Of a DNA stretch of 64,000 bases, positions 42,111-48,941 are shown in pieces. Each line of letters starts with the position of its first letter. Position 1 is the stretch's first letter. The stretch comes from an uncultured Bacilli bacterium (GTDB taxonomy: Bacteria; Bacillota_I; Bacilli_A; RF39; UBA660): contig CAKPFD010000004.1 of NCBI GenBank assembly GCA_934149515.1, forward strand, positions 1 through 64,000. The letters run 5' to 3'. The notes under the pieces are model-generated. The model was not told the origin of the DNA. It ran no database searches and saw only the letters and a list, made by a program, of their open reading frames with translations. Made by a program: the position numbers and the translations under genes.

Positions 42111-42611
42111 ATGGAAGAAAAAGAATTAATTTTAAGATATAAAAATGCCAAAAAGGCTCTTAATAATTTTTCAAGTGAAGTACCAAAAGCACTTGAAATG
42201 CCAAATTTATCTTATGGTGAATTAAAGCATATGGATGAAGTCGCACATAAAATGGGAAGATTGATGTTTCGATCTTTTTTTGAACCACAAGAACTAGAAA
42301 TTATTAAAAAGGCTGGCAAAGAAACTATGATGTTACATAACAATCAAGAATTAAATGAAAATCAAGATATATATGAATTGATCCTTCGTTATGATAGATT
42401 AAATCAAACCCTAGATACCATTGCAGATTCTATGATGTTCAAATTTCAATATAGTAAGATGAAAGATATTGTCTGTGAAATAGGCAAAAACTTAATCGCC
42501 GGTTTTTTTAACCCAATAGAATTAATAAAAATCAAAGAACTAAAACAACAAGACACCATCATCAATCCAGTCTACCAAAAACAATATATTTATCAAAAAA
42601 ACCAATGGTAA
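42111..42611 (+). CDS. Two-module hypothetical protein (tandem 60-residue repeat)
   Basis: A 166-residue helical protein that I do not recognise. It is built from two similar units: ELILRYKNAKKALNNF with MGRLMFRSFFEPQELEIIKK in the first, and ELILRYDRLNQTLDTI with IGKNLIAGFFNPIELIKIKE in the second. Each unit seems to be a three-helix bundle ending in an FF-x-P-x-EL-x-x-IK motif. The open frame begins at 42090, but AAGGAG lies inside that extension, so the ATG at 42111 is the start. It is a single plus-strand gene between minus-strand operons. No membrane segment is present. Confidence 0.7.
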   Translation: MEEKELILRYKNAKKALNNFSSEVPKALEMPNLSYGELKHMDEVAHKMGRLMFRSFFEPQELEIIKKAGKETMMLHNNQELNENQDIYELILRYDRLNQTLDTIADSMMFKFQYSKMKDIVCEIGKNLIAGFFNPIELIKIKELKQQDTIINPVYQKQYIYQKNQW

Positions 42612-42628
42612 AAAAATCATTGGTTTAA
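42599..42628 (+). terminator. Inverted repeat after the repeat-module gene
   Basis: AAACCAATG and CATTGGTTT form a nine-pair stem around a ten-base A-rich loop. The following tract is only weakly T-rich, so termination is probable but not certain. Confidence 0.5.
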
Positions 42629-42652
42629 TTATTAACTATTTAAATTGTATTC

Positions 42653-42927
42653 TTAATCTTCACTCTGATGTAAATATTCTGCTATAGCCATTATCATATC
42701 TGGTGCTATCACTTTATTTTTTTCATTTTTTGAAATGTTATTTTCAATAACACTTATTGATTCGCTCAAGGGAATAGATTCAATTTTAAAATTACCTTGC
42801 TTTTCATGTTCAGTATATTTTACTTTACTTATATCTGGATTTTTACTAGTTTCAATTAAATAATAATATATTTCAGATTTTCTATTCTTTCCAATTTATA
42901 GTCATAATTATATATTGTTTCTTTCAT
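42653..42927 (-). pseudogene. NUDIX-like gene remnant, frameshifted
   Basis: In two frames the minus strand reads MKETIYNYDYKLER, then (after a one-base shift near 42885) RKSEIYYYLIETSKNPDISK, VKYTEHEKQGNFKIESIPLS and ends VIAPDMIMAIAEYLHQSED. This resembles the C-terminal part of small NUDIX hydrolases, where YYYLIET and the EKxGNFxxExIPL segment are usual. The NUDIX box itself is missing upstream, so it is a truncated and frameshifted relic. Assignment rests on the flow of the joined frames and is moderate. Confidence 0.45.
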
Positions 42928-42993
42928 TTTCCAAACACCTCATATTAATTGTACCAAATTTCTAGCGAAAAGTCTTTGGCTTTATTTATTATC

Positions 42994-43143
42994 AAAAAAA
43001 CCAGAATAACATTATATTCCGATCACTTCTAGGTGATAAAAAAAGATAAAATAGTTGATTGTTTGATTAAAGCACCTCCCCCACATTAACTTTGAGTTTA
43101 CTATAGAGAATAACGTCATATCAAACATCTCGCTTATTTTATC
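42994..43143 (-). ncRNA. Candidate structured RNA downstream of topA
   Basis: This 150-base minus-strand stretch has two nested perfect stems: GATAAAATA (43135-43143) with TATTTTATC (43045-43053), and GATGTTTGAT (43120-43129) with ATCAAACAATC (43057-43067, one bulge). The enclosed 50 bases include GTGGGGGAGGTGC, notably GC-rich for this genome. A T-run and a second hairpin (42994-43021, followed by seven T) look like terminators. There is no ORF inside. It could be a separate RNA or the topA 3' leader/terminator region; no known RNA family was recognised. Confidence 0.4.
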
Positions 43144-43185
43144 TTTCTATGGTTAGTTTAGCATTTTTTTAAACTAGAACAATAC

Positions 43186-45210
43186 TTATTTTTTATCTTT
43201 ATCGCAATTTAGACAGTAAGGTTTATCCTGATGAAGAACTAATTGACCACCACAAGTAGGACATTTTTCTTCTAAAGGTCTATCCCAAAACGCAACTTTA
43301 CATTTTGGAAAATGATCACAGCCATAAAAAGTTTTTCCTTTTCTTGTTTTACGTTCAATAATTTTTCCATCACAACTAGGACAATCCATAACAATAATGA
43401 CTTCTTTTTCTTCCTTTTTAATATATTTGCATTCTGGATAATTACTACATGCCACAAATTCTCCATACTTACCATGACGTTTTACTAAAGGACTTCCACA
43501 TTCTGGACAACTCTCTCCCGTTTCTTCATCTGGTTTTTTCTCCATATCTTGAAAAGCTTTTTCCACACGTGGTTCAAACACATCGAAAAATTCTTGAATC
43601 ACTTGATTCCAAACAAGTTCTCCTAAAGCAATCTTATCTAAGTCATCTTCCATTTTACTAGTATATTCTACATTGATAATATCAGAAAAATACTCTTGTA
43701 ATCGATCGGTTGTTTCTACTCCTACTTCCGTTGGAATAAAACGTTTATCAGTAAGAACAACATAATCTCTTTGTTTTAATGTATCAATCGTTTGTGCATA
43801 AGTACTAGGTCTTCCAATTCCCAACTCTTCCATTTTCTTAACAAGTGAAGCTTCGCTATAACGAGCTGGCGGTTTAGTAAAATGTTGTTCCTTTTCAACA
43901 GCATCTGCTACATATTCACTTGGAATCACAAACGTTGGTAACAATACATCTTCATTAGATTCATAATCCATATAGACTTTTAAATAACCATCAAATGTTA
44001 AAATAGAACCAGTCGTTTTAAATAAATACTCATTATTTTCTAATAAAACCGTTGTTTGATCAAACTTAGCATCACTTATTAAACTAGCTAGTGCTCTTTT
44101 ATAAATTAAACGGTAAAGCTTATATTCATCTGGTGTCAGATAGATTTTAATCTGTTCTGGATCACGTAAAACATTCGTAGGTCGTATTGCTTCATGGGCA
44201 TCTTGGACATTATCTTTTTTCTTAGCTGTTTTGACATATCCAACATAATCTTTTCCATAACTTGTTTCAATATATTGATATGCAGCACGAATAAACTCAT
44301 CAGATAATCGAATAGAATCCGTACGCATATAAGTAATCAAACCAGTGGTTTCACTACCCAAATCAATTCCCTCATACAACTTTTGTGCAATCGACATCGT
44401 CTTTTTAGGAGAAAATCCTAATTTTGTTGAAGCTTCTTGTTGTAAAGTAGATGTAATAAACGGTGGTTTACTTTTTCTAGAACGAACTTTTTTATCGATA
44501 TTTTTGACATTGAAAGTACTAGATAACCTATCAAGAACAGTTTGGGCTTCTATTTCTGTATGAAGTTCAATATCTTCATTTTTATATTGATATAAATCAG
44601 CTTGAAAATCTTTAAAAAAAGCTGTAATGGTAAAATATTCTTCCTGTTGAAAAGCTGCTATTTCTCTTTCTTTATCAACGATTAATTTTAAAGCAACACT
44701 TTGTACACGTCCTGCTGATTTTGCTTTTATCTTTGATTGTAATAATTTTGATAAACGAAAACCTATAATACGATCTAAAATTCTTCTTGTTTCTTGACTT
44801 TTTACTAAATTATTATCAATCTTTGTAGGATGTTGAATGGCTTCTGTTACTTTATCTTTTGTAATTTCATGAAACAATACTCGATCATAAGCATTCTCAT
44901 CAATTTGTAAAGCTTCCTTCAAATGCCAAGAAATCGCTTCTCCTTCTCGATCTGGGTCGGTTGCAAGATAGACATGATCACTTTCTTTAACATCTTTTTT
45001 TAAAGCTGTAATCATCTTCTTTTTCCCCTTAATCGGTACATAATTTGGTTGAAAACCATGCTCAACATCCACACCTAAACCAAGTTTCCCACTGGTTGCT
45101 AAATCTCGAATATGTCCTTGACTTGCTACTACTTTATAAGAGGAACCAAGATATTTTCCAATCGTCTTACTTTTACTAGGACTTTCCACGATAACTAGTT
45201 TTTTTGCCAT
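43186..45210 (-). CDS. topA: DNA topoisomerase I
   Basis: A 674-residue type IA topoisomerase that relaxes negative supercoils. The TOPRIM domain opens with KKLVIVESPSKSKTI and has ATDPDREGEAISWHL. The catalytic Tyr is in GLITYMRTDSIRLS (about residue 295). Three C-terminal zinc-binding motifs are present: CPECGSPLVK...CSNYPEC, CPSCDGKII...CDHFPKC and CPTCGGQ...CLNC. The length is typical for Bacillota. It lies 24 bases after rnhB on the same strand, so the two are likely co-transcribed. Confidence 0.96.
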   Translation of the reverse strand: MAKKLVIVESPSKSKTIGKYLGSSYKVVASQGHIRDLATSGKLGLGVDVEHGFQPNYVPIKGKKKMITALKKDVKESDHVYLATDPDREGEAISWHLKEALQIDENAYDRVLFHEITKDKVTEAIQHPTKIDNNLVKSQETRRILDRIIGFRLSKLLQSKIKAKSAGRVQSVALKLIVDKEREIAAFQQEEYFTITAFFKDFQADLYQYKNEDIELHTEIEAQTVLDRLSSTFNVKNIDKKVRSRKSKPPFITSTLQQEASTKLGFSPKKTMSIAQKLYEGIDLGSETTGLITYMRTDSIRLSDEFIRAAYQYIETSYGKDYVGYVKTAKKKDNVQDAHEAIRPTNVLRDPEQIKIYLTPDEYKLYRLIYKRALASLISDAKFDQTTVLLENNEYLFKTTGSILTFDGYLKVYMDYESNEDVLLPTFVIPSEYVADAVEKEQHFTKPPARYSEASLVKKMEELGIGRPSTYAQTIDTLKQRDYVVLTDKRFIPTEVGVETTDRLQEYFSDIINVEYTSKMEDDLDKIALGELVWNQVIQEFFDVFEPRVEKAFQDMEKKPDEETGESCPECGSPLVKRHGKYGEFVACSNYPECKYIKKEEKEVIIVMDCPSCDGKIIERKTRKGKTFYGCDHFPKCKVAFWDRPLEEKCPTCGGQLVLHQDKPYCLNCDKDKK

Positions 45211-45234
45211 GCATCATTTCTCCTTCTTTATAAC

Positions 45235-45858
45235 TTATACGTTATTTCCTTGCTTTTTGTCAAGATAATTTTTAACCGGTCCATAACTTTTTCGATGTTC
45301 CTCTAAAATACCATATTGAGCAATTGCTTCCAAATGTTTTTTCGTAGGATACCCTTTATTATGTTTAAAATCATACATCGGATATAACACATCCATCTCT
45401 TCTAACATTCTATCTCTTGTTACTTTAGCAATAACACTAGCTGCTGATATAGTAATACTTTTTAAATCTCCTTTAATAATAGAAGTAGACGGAATATCAA
45501 GATCTAATTTCATGGCATCAATTAACACATGTTCTGGTCGCACTGGACAATTGGCAATTGCTTGTTTCATCGCTACTTTTGTCGCTTCATAAATGTTGAT
45601 CTCATCGATCACTTTTGCGGATACAATTCCAATACCAACACCTATCGCTTGTTCCATAATCATTGGATATAATGCTTCTCTTTTTTTCTCTGATAACTTT
45701 TTTGAATCCGTAAGTCCTGGTAAATCAAAAGTTTCTGGTAAAATAACACAAGCTGTCACAACTGGTCCAATCAATGGTCCACGCCCCACTTCATCTACTC
45801 CTGCAATCAATGTAATCCCTTTATTTCGTAATTCTTTTTCATACATGTAATTATCCAT
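45235..45858 (-). CDS. rnhB: Ribonuclease HII
   Basis: A 207-residue enzyme that cuts at single ribonucleotides in DNA and at RNA-DNA hybrids. The catalytic motif is GVDEVGRGP (D22, E23), with DSKKLSEKKR, the VLIDAMKLD Asp and SVIAKVTRD further on, and the GYPTKKHLEAIAQYG tail. AAAGGAG lies before the ATG. It is 12 bases after the GDPD-like gene and is followed by topA. The genome also has RNase HIII (3219-4127). Confidence 0.96.
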   Translation of the reverse strand: MDNYMYEKELRNKGITLIAGVDEVGRGPLIGPVVTACVILPETFDLPGLTDSKKLSEKKREALYPMIMEQAIGVGIGIVSAKVIDEINIYEATKVAMKQAIANCPVRPEHVLIDAMKLDLDIPSTSIIKGDLKSITISAASVIAKVTRDRMLEEMDVLYPMYDFKHNKGYPTKKHLEAIAQYGILEEHRKSYGPVKNYLDKKQGNNV

Positions 45859-45870
45859 TCTAAACTCCTT

Positions 45871-46578
45871 TTATAGTTGTAAACACCCAAATACATTGGG
45901 ATAATTAGTAATAAATTGAAATTCTTCAGCTCGTTTTTTCTGCTGCATTTTTTCTTTTAAAAAAGAAACAACCAAAGATATATCATCACAATCTTGCATT
46001 TGAATCATGACTTCTTTAGAAATATCAAGTTGTTGTAATAATATTTTTTCATTTAGTAATTCTGATGGAAAAACATAAAAATCAACATCGATATAATTAC
46101 TATTAGCACTTGATAATAAAACTCCTATTTTAATATTTGGTAATGTTTTGATATGGTATAGAAGATTATAACTAACACTACAAACGTATAGACAAAGTTG
46201 TTGATAATTTGTTAAGATTTTTTCTAATTCTTCTAAATAGTGTTTGTTTTCTAACACAATTTTTTCATATTCTTCTACAACAACTGCTTCATTTAATGGT
46301 AATAAATTCAAGATAATTTTTTCTTGGTAGTCTTTTAATATATCTAGTGCTTCTTCTAAGGTGAATATATCTAAGTAAGAAACTTCTTCCAAGTTTTCAT
46401 TTTGAATAGTAAAAGCCGTAATTTTATTCGTAGAAATAGGAGAAAAAATCAAAAATTTATCGTCTTTGGTTTTCACAATATCTAACATAATTCCTGTTAA
46501 TTTTCCTTTTTGATAAGCAACTTGTTGTAAAAAATCTTTATTATTATAAAGGTTATTTTTATGAGCAATAATTTGCAT
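45871..46578 (-). CDS. Degenerate glycerophosphodiesterase-fold protein
   Basis: A 235-residue protein that follows the opening of glycerophosphodiester phosphodiesterases: IIAHKNN near the start and GIMLDIVKTKDDKFLIFSP where active enzymes have ExDVxxTKDG...HD. The key residues are altered (HR to HK, the Glu to Met, HD to SP), so it is likely not an active phosphodiesterase. The rest is consistent with a TIM barrel but weakly conserved. A perfect 14-base inverted repeat lies just upstream and includes its ribosome site AAGGA. It is 12 bases before rnhB. Confidence 0.55.
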   Translation of the reverse strand: MQIIAHKNNLYNNKDFLQQVAYQKGKLTGIMLDIVKTKDDKFLIFSPISTNKITAFTIQNENLEEVSYLDIFTLEEALDILKDYQEKIILNLLPLNEAVVVEEYEKIVLENKHYLEELEKILTNYQQLCLYVCSVSYNLLYHIKTLPNIKIGVLLSSANSNYIDVDFYVFPSELLNEKILLQQLDISKEVMIQMQDCDDISLVVSFLKEKMQQKKRAEEFQFITNYPNVFGCLQL

Positions 46579-46580
46579 AA

Positions 46581-46628
46581 ATGAAACCGTCCTTTCATTT
46601 TAAGAATATGATAGAAGGACGGTTTCAT
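46581..46628 (-). promoter_or_regulatory. Long hairpin between yqeY and the GDPD-like gene, covering the latter's RBS
   Basis: ATGAAACCGTCCTT and AAGGACGGTTTCAT are perfectly complementary over 14 bases, with a 20-base AT-rich loop. On the minus strand the 3' arm contains AAGGA, the best ribosome site for the gene starting at 46578. No good T-run follows, so it may limit translation of that gene rather than, or as well as, end the yqeY transcript. Confidence 0.6.
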
Positions 46629-46629
46629 G

Positions 46630-47067
46630 TTAATTTAGTTGATTTTTGATTTTTTCTGATACTTGTTTCATATCATAACGCCCCTTGACTTGAGGTGTTA
46701 CTATTTTCATGACGTTTCCCATATCTTTAATAGAAGTAGCTTGTAGTTCTTTAATGGTGTTTTGAATTATGGCATCGACTTCTTCTTCTTTTAATGGTTC
46801 TGGTAAATAGTTTTGTAAAATTTCTATTTCTTCTTTTGCTTCTGCTACTAGATCATCTCTTTTTGCTTTTTCAAATTCTAATATAGAATCTTGTCTTAAT
46901 TTGACTTGTTTTGCTAAAACATCAAGAACGATTTGATCTGTGATTTCACATTTTTTATCAATTCTTTCTTTATCGATAGCAGCTTTTACTAATTTAATAA
47001 CATCTAGTCTTTTTTTATCATGTGCTTTCATTGCTTCTATTAAGTCTTTCTGAATGGTTGTATACAT
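46630..47067 (-). CDS. yqeY: GatB/YqeY-domain protein
   Basis: A 145-residue, largely helical protein of the YqeY family, which resembles the C-terminal tail domain of GatB. The family pattern is clear: LIEAMKAHDKKRLDVIKLVK, EEIEILQNYLPEPLKEEEVD and DMGNVMKIVTPQVKGRYDM. A role in tRNA-dependent amidation has been proposed from the GatB similarity but is unproven. It follows a membrane-anchored gene by 14 bases and is followed by the long hairpin at 46581-46628. Confidence 0.9.
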   Translation of the reverse strand: MYTTIQKDLIEAMKAHDKKRLDVIKLVKAAIDKERIDKKCEITDQIVLDVLAKQVKLRQDSILEFEKAKRDDLVAEAKEEIEILQNYLPEPLKEEEVDAIIQNTIKELQATSIKDMGNVMKIVTPQVKGRYDMKQVSEKIKNQLN

Positions 47068-47081
47068 ATTTTTCTCTCCTT

Positions 47082-47732
47082 TTATGCGACTTTTTCTTTT
47101 TTGATTAAGTAGTAGTTTTTACCATCTTGTTCAAAGGTATATTTATAAGTTGCTTTAACACTTCCATAAATACCATCTAATACTTCTGTTGTTAAGATAA
47201 TATTTTGATCTTGTTGTTGTGCTTTTACCAGTTTTAAGTTATAAGGGCTTTCTTGTTGTTCTGTTTCTTTTTGATATAAAACATAACCATCGTTTTCACT
47301 ATCGTAATAAGCATAATGTTGACTATCTACTAAAAAGTTTGTTTTTTCTACTGTTACATCACCATAAATCGTTTGAACAGTTTTCTCCATTACTTTACTA
47401 GGGATGAAAGTTGTCATACCATTACATTGATAACCAGTTGTATCTGCTTCGATTTTGATAACATCACAGTTGATAGATTGAATATCTTTTTTGGCAATAT
47501 TATGATACCCATAATAAAGCATAACAGCAGTATTCATTACATCTAATTCTTCTAAATCTTCATATGCAATTTTTTGATATAACGCTTGTACAGTTTTATC
47601 TTTTATCGAGATACTATCAGAAGGCGTTTGTTTTATTTTTTTATAAGCAAGTAACACACCACCGGTAATGATTTCTAATAAGACAATAGTTAAAACAACC
47701 TTCAACCAAGTATTACTTTTCTTCTTTTTCAT
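47082..47732 (-). CDS. Membrane-anchored hypothetical protein
   Basis: A 216-residue protein with a basic N-terminus and one helix (about 10-30, VVLTIVLLEIITGGVLLAY), then an extracellular domain. The outside part has two cysteines (SINCDVIK and GYQCNGM) and beta-rich repeats ending in KYTFEQDGKNYYLIKKEK. No family is recognised. It sits between a 104-residue membrane protein and yqeY on the same strand with short gaps, probably in one operon. Confidence 0.65.
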   Translation of the reverse strand: MKKKKSNTWLKVVLTIVLLEIITGGVLLAYKKIKQTPSDSISIKDKTVQALYQKIAYEDLEELDVMNTAVMLYYGYHNIAKKDIQSINCDVIKIEADTTGYQCNGMTTFIPSKVMEKTVQTIYGDVTVEKTNFLVDSQHYAYYDSENDGYVLYQKETEQQESPYNLKLVKAQQQDQNIILTTEVLDGIYGSVKATYKYTFEQDGKNYYLIKKEKVA

Positions 47733-47743
47733 TTGTTCACCTC

Positions 47744-48058
47744 TTATATTTTCTTCTTTTTAATAAAGAATTTAATAATATAACTTTCAAAAATCATCAT
47801 AATGATAACGAAAGCCCAAGCAAAGATTGTATAAATGGTTCCTTCTGTATACTTTGCTAAGATAGCTAAAACACTTTCTGGTACGTATTTTCCAATTAAA
47901 GCAGCAACATCCGGCAAACCAATATTCAAACGAATAAAGGTTAAAATTCGAAGGGCAATATCAAAAATGGCAATAAAGTAAACAAAACTTGAAAATCGGC
48001 GAAAAAACATAATAACTAAAATCATTAAAATAACAAAAACAACTAAATCAATATACAT
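47744..48058 (-). CDS. Small hypothetical membrane protein
   Basis: A 104-residue protein with three hydrophobic segments (about 3-20, 22-45 and 72-98) and a C-terminal lysine tail. A short outside loop (KYVPESVLAILAKY) separates the last helices. I recognise no family. It is 11 bases upstream of the membrane-anchored gene at 47082. Confidence 0.6.
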   Translation of the reverse strand: MYIDLVVFVILMILVIMFFRRFSSFVYFIAIFDIALRILTFIRLNIGLPDVAALIGKYVPESVLAILAKYTEGTIYTIFAWAFVIIMMIFESYIIKFFIKKKKI

Positions 48059-48096
48059 AAAAACACCTCTTTATTCCATTATTACTATATCATATT

Positions 48097-48642
48097 TTAA
48101 GCCTTTAAAACAGCCTGTAAATAAAGATTATTCTTCTTTTCAATAGCAAGTGTTGTCTCATCCCCATGACCAGGATATAACGCTAAAGAATCAGGATACA
48201 CACTCAAACGCTTTAAAGAAATATCCATTGCTTCTTCACTTCCTGTTGGTAAATCACATCTACCAACCGTATCTTTAAATATAAAATCACCTGTAAACAT
48301 ACAATTATCACTTTCAAAATAATAACTAACAGAATCACTGCTATGTCCTGGTGTATAAATAGCTTGCAAAGTAAAATCACCAATTGTCATCACTTGACCA
48401 TCTGCCAAATTACTTTTTTTAAATACTTTTAGGCGATGATTTTCATTTAAAAAATCTCTTAATGCTCCAATATGATCAAAATGAACATGAGTTACAAAAA
48501 CCCCTAAGATCTTATCATTTCCTATTTTTTCTTTAATTTTTTTAAAATCACTTCCAGGATCAATTAAAAGACAAGTATGATTTTGATGTAAAACATAACA
48601 ATTTTCTTCTAATATTCCTGTTACTATCTTATCTATTTGCAT
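48097..48642 (-). CDS. MBL-fold hydrolase (YqgX-like)
   Basis: A 181-residue metallo-beta-lactamase-fold enzyme. Metal ligands appear in THVHFDHIGA, the His in YTPGHSSDSV, the Asp in FTGDFIFKDTVGR and the last His in LYPGHGDETTL. Small MBL proteins of this kind in Bacillota are usually annotated as hydroxyacylglutathione hydrolase-like and may act on thioesters; the substrate here is unknown. A strong promoter (48690-48719) precedes it, so it is probably a single gene or heads the following group. Confidence 0.85.
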   Translation of the reverse strand: MQIDKIVTGILEENCYVLHQNHTCLLIDPGSDFKKIKEKIGNDKILGVFVTHVHFDHIGALRDFLNENHRLKVFKKSNLADGQVMTIGDFTLQAIYTPGHSSDSVSYYFESDNCMFTGDFIFKDTVGRCDLPTGSEEAMDISLKRLSVYPDSLALYPGHGDETTLAIEKKNNLYLQAVLKA

Positions 48643-48689
48643 TTTCTTTTTCCTTTCTTATTATTTTAGAATTCACATCTTGCATTATT

Positions 48690-48719
48690 AGTATAGTGAA
48701 AAAGAATTGTACTTGTCAA
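48690..48719 (-). promoter_or_regulatory. Sigma-A-type promoter of the MBL hydrolase gene
   Basis: TTGACA at 48714-48719, an 18-base spacer and TATACT at 48690-48695 lie about 45 bases before the start codon. Confidence 0.7.
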
Positions 48720-48740
48720 ACGAATTTGCTTTTTTTACAT

Positions 48741-48770
48741 AAAAAAAGATGAACTTACATCATTTCATCT
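48741..48770 (-). terminator. Intrinsic terminator after the 48-residue gene
   Basis: On the minus strand GATGAA and TTCATC pair around a ten-base loop and are followed by seven T. The stop codon of the small gene lies inside the loop. Confidence 0.7.
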
Positions 48771-48901
48771 TCAAGATCATAAGCTTTCGCAATCATTTTA
48801 TGTTTCATTGCTTCAAACTTCTCTGGATTTTTCTTAAAATAAAGAACTGCGGAAGCAACGCCAACACCAGTTAGTGCTGCTACAATCATTTTTTTGTTCA
48901 T
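48755..48901 (-). CDS. Small single-helix membrane protein
   Basis: A 48-residue ORF, too short for most gene callers. It starts MNKKMIVAALTGVGVASAVL, with one transmembrane helix, and ends in a charged amphipathic tail (KKNPEKFEAMKHKMIAKAYD followed by LEDEMM). AGGAGGA lies nine bases before the ATG; another in-frame ATG three codons earlier is too close to that site. It follows recD2 by 40 bases and ends in its own terminator, which supports that it is a real gene. The function is unknown. Confidence 0.65.
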   Translation of the reverse strand: MNKKMIVAALTGVGVASAVLYFKKNPEKFEAMKHKMIAKAYDLEDEMM

Positions 48902-48941
48902 GTTTGTCATTCCTCCTACTAAGTAGTATGACTTAGTTTTT

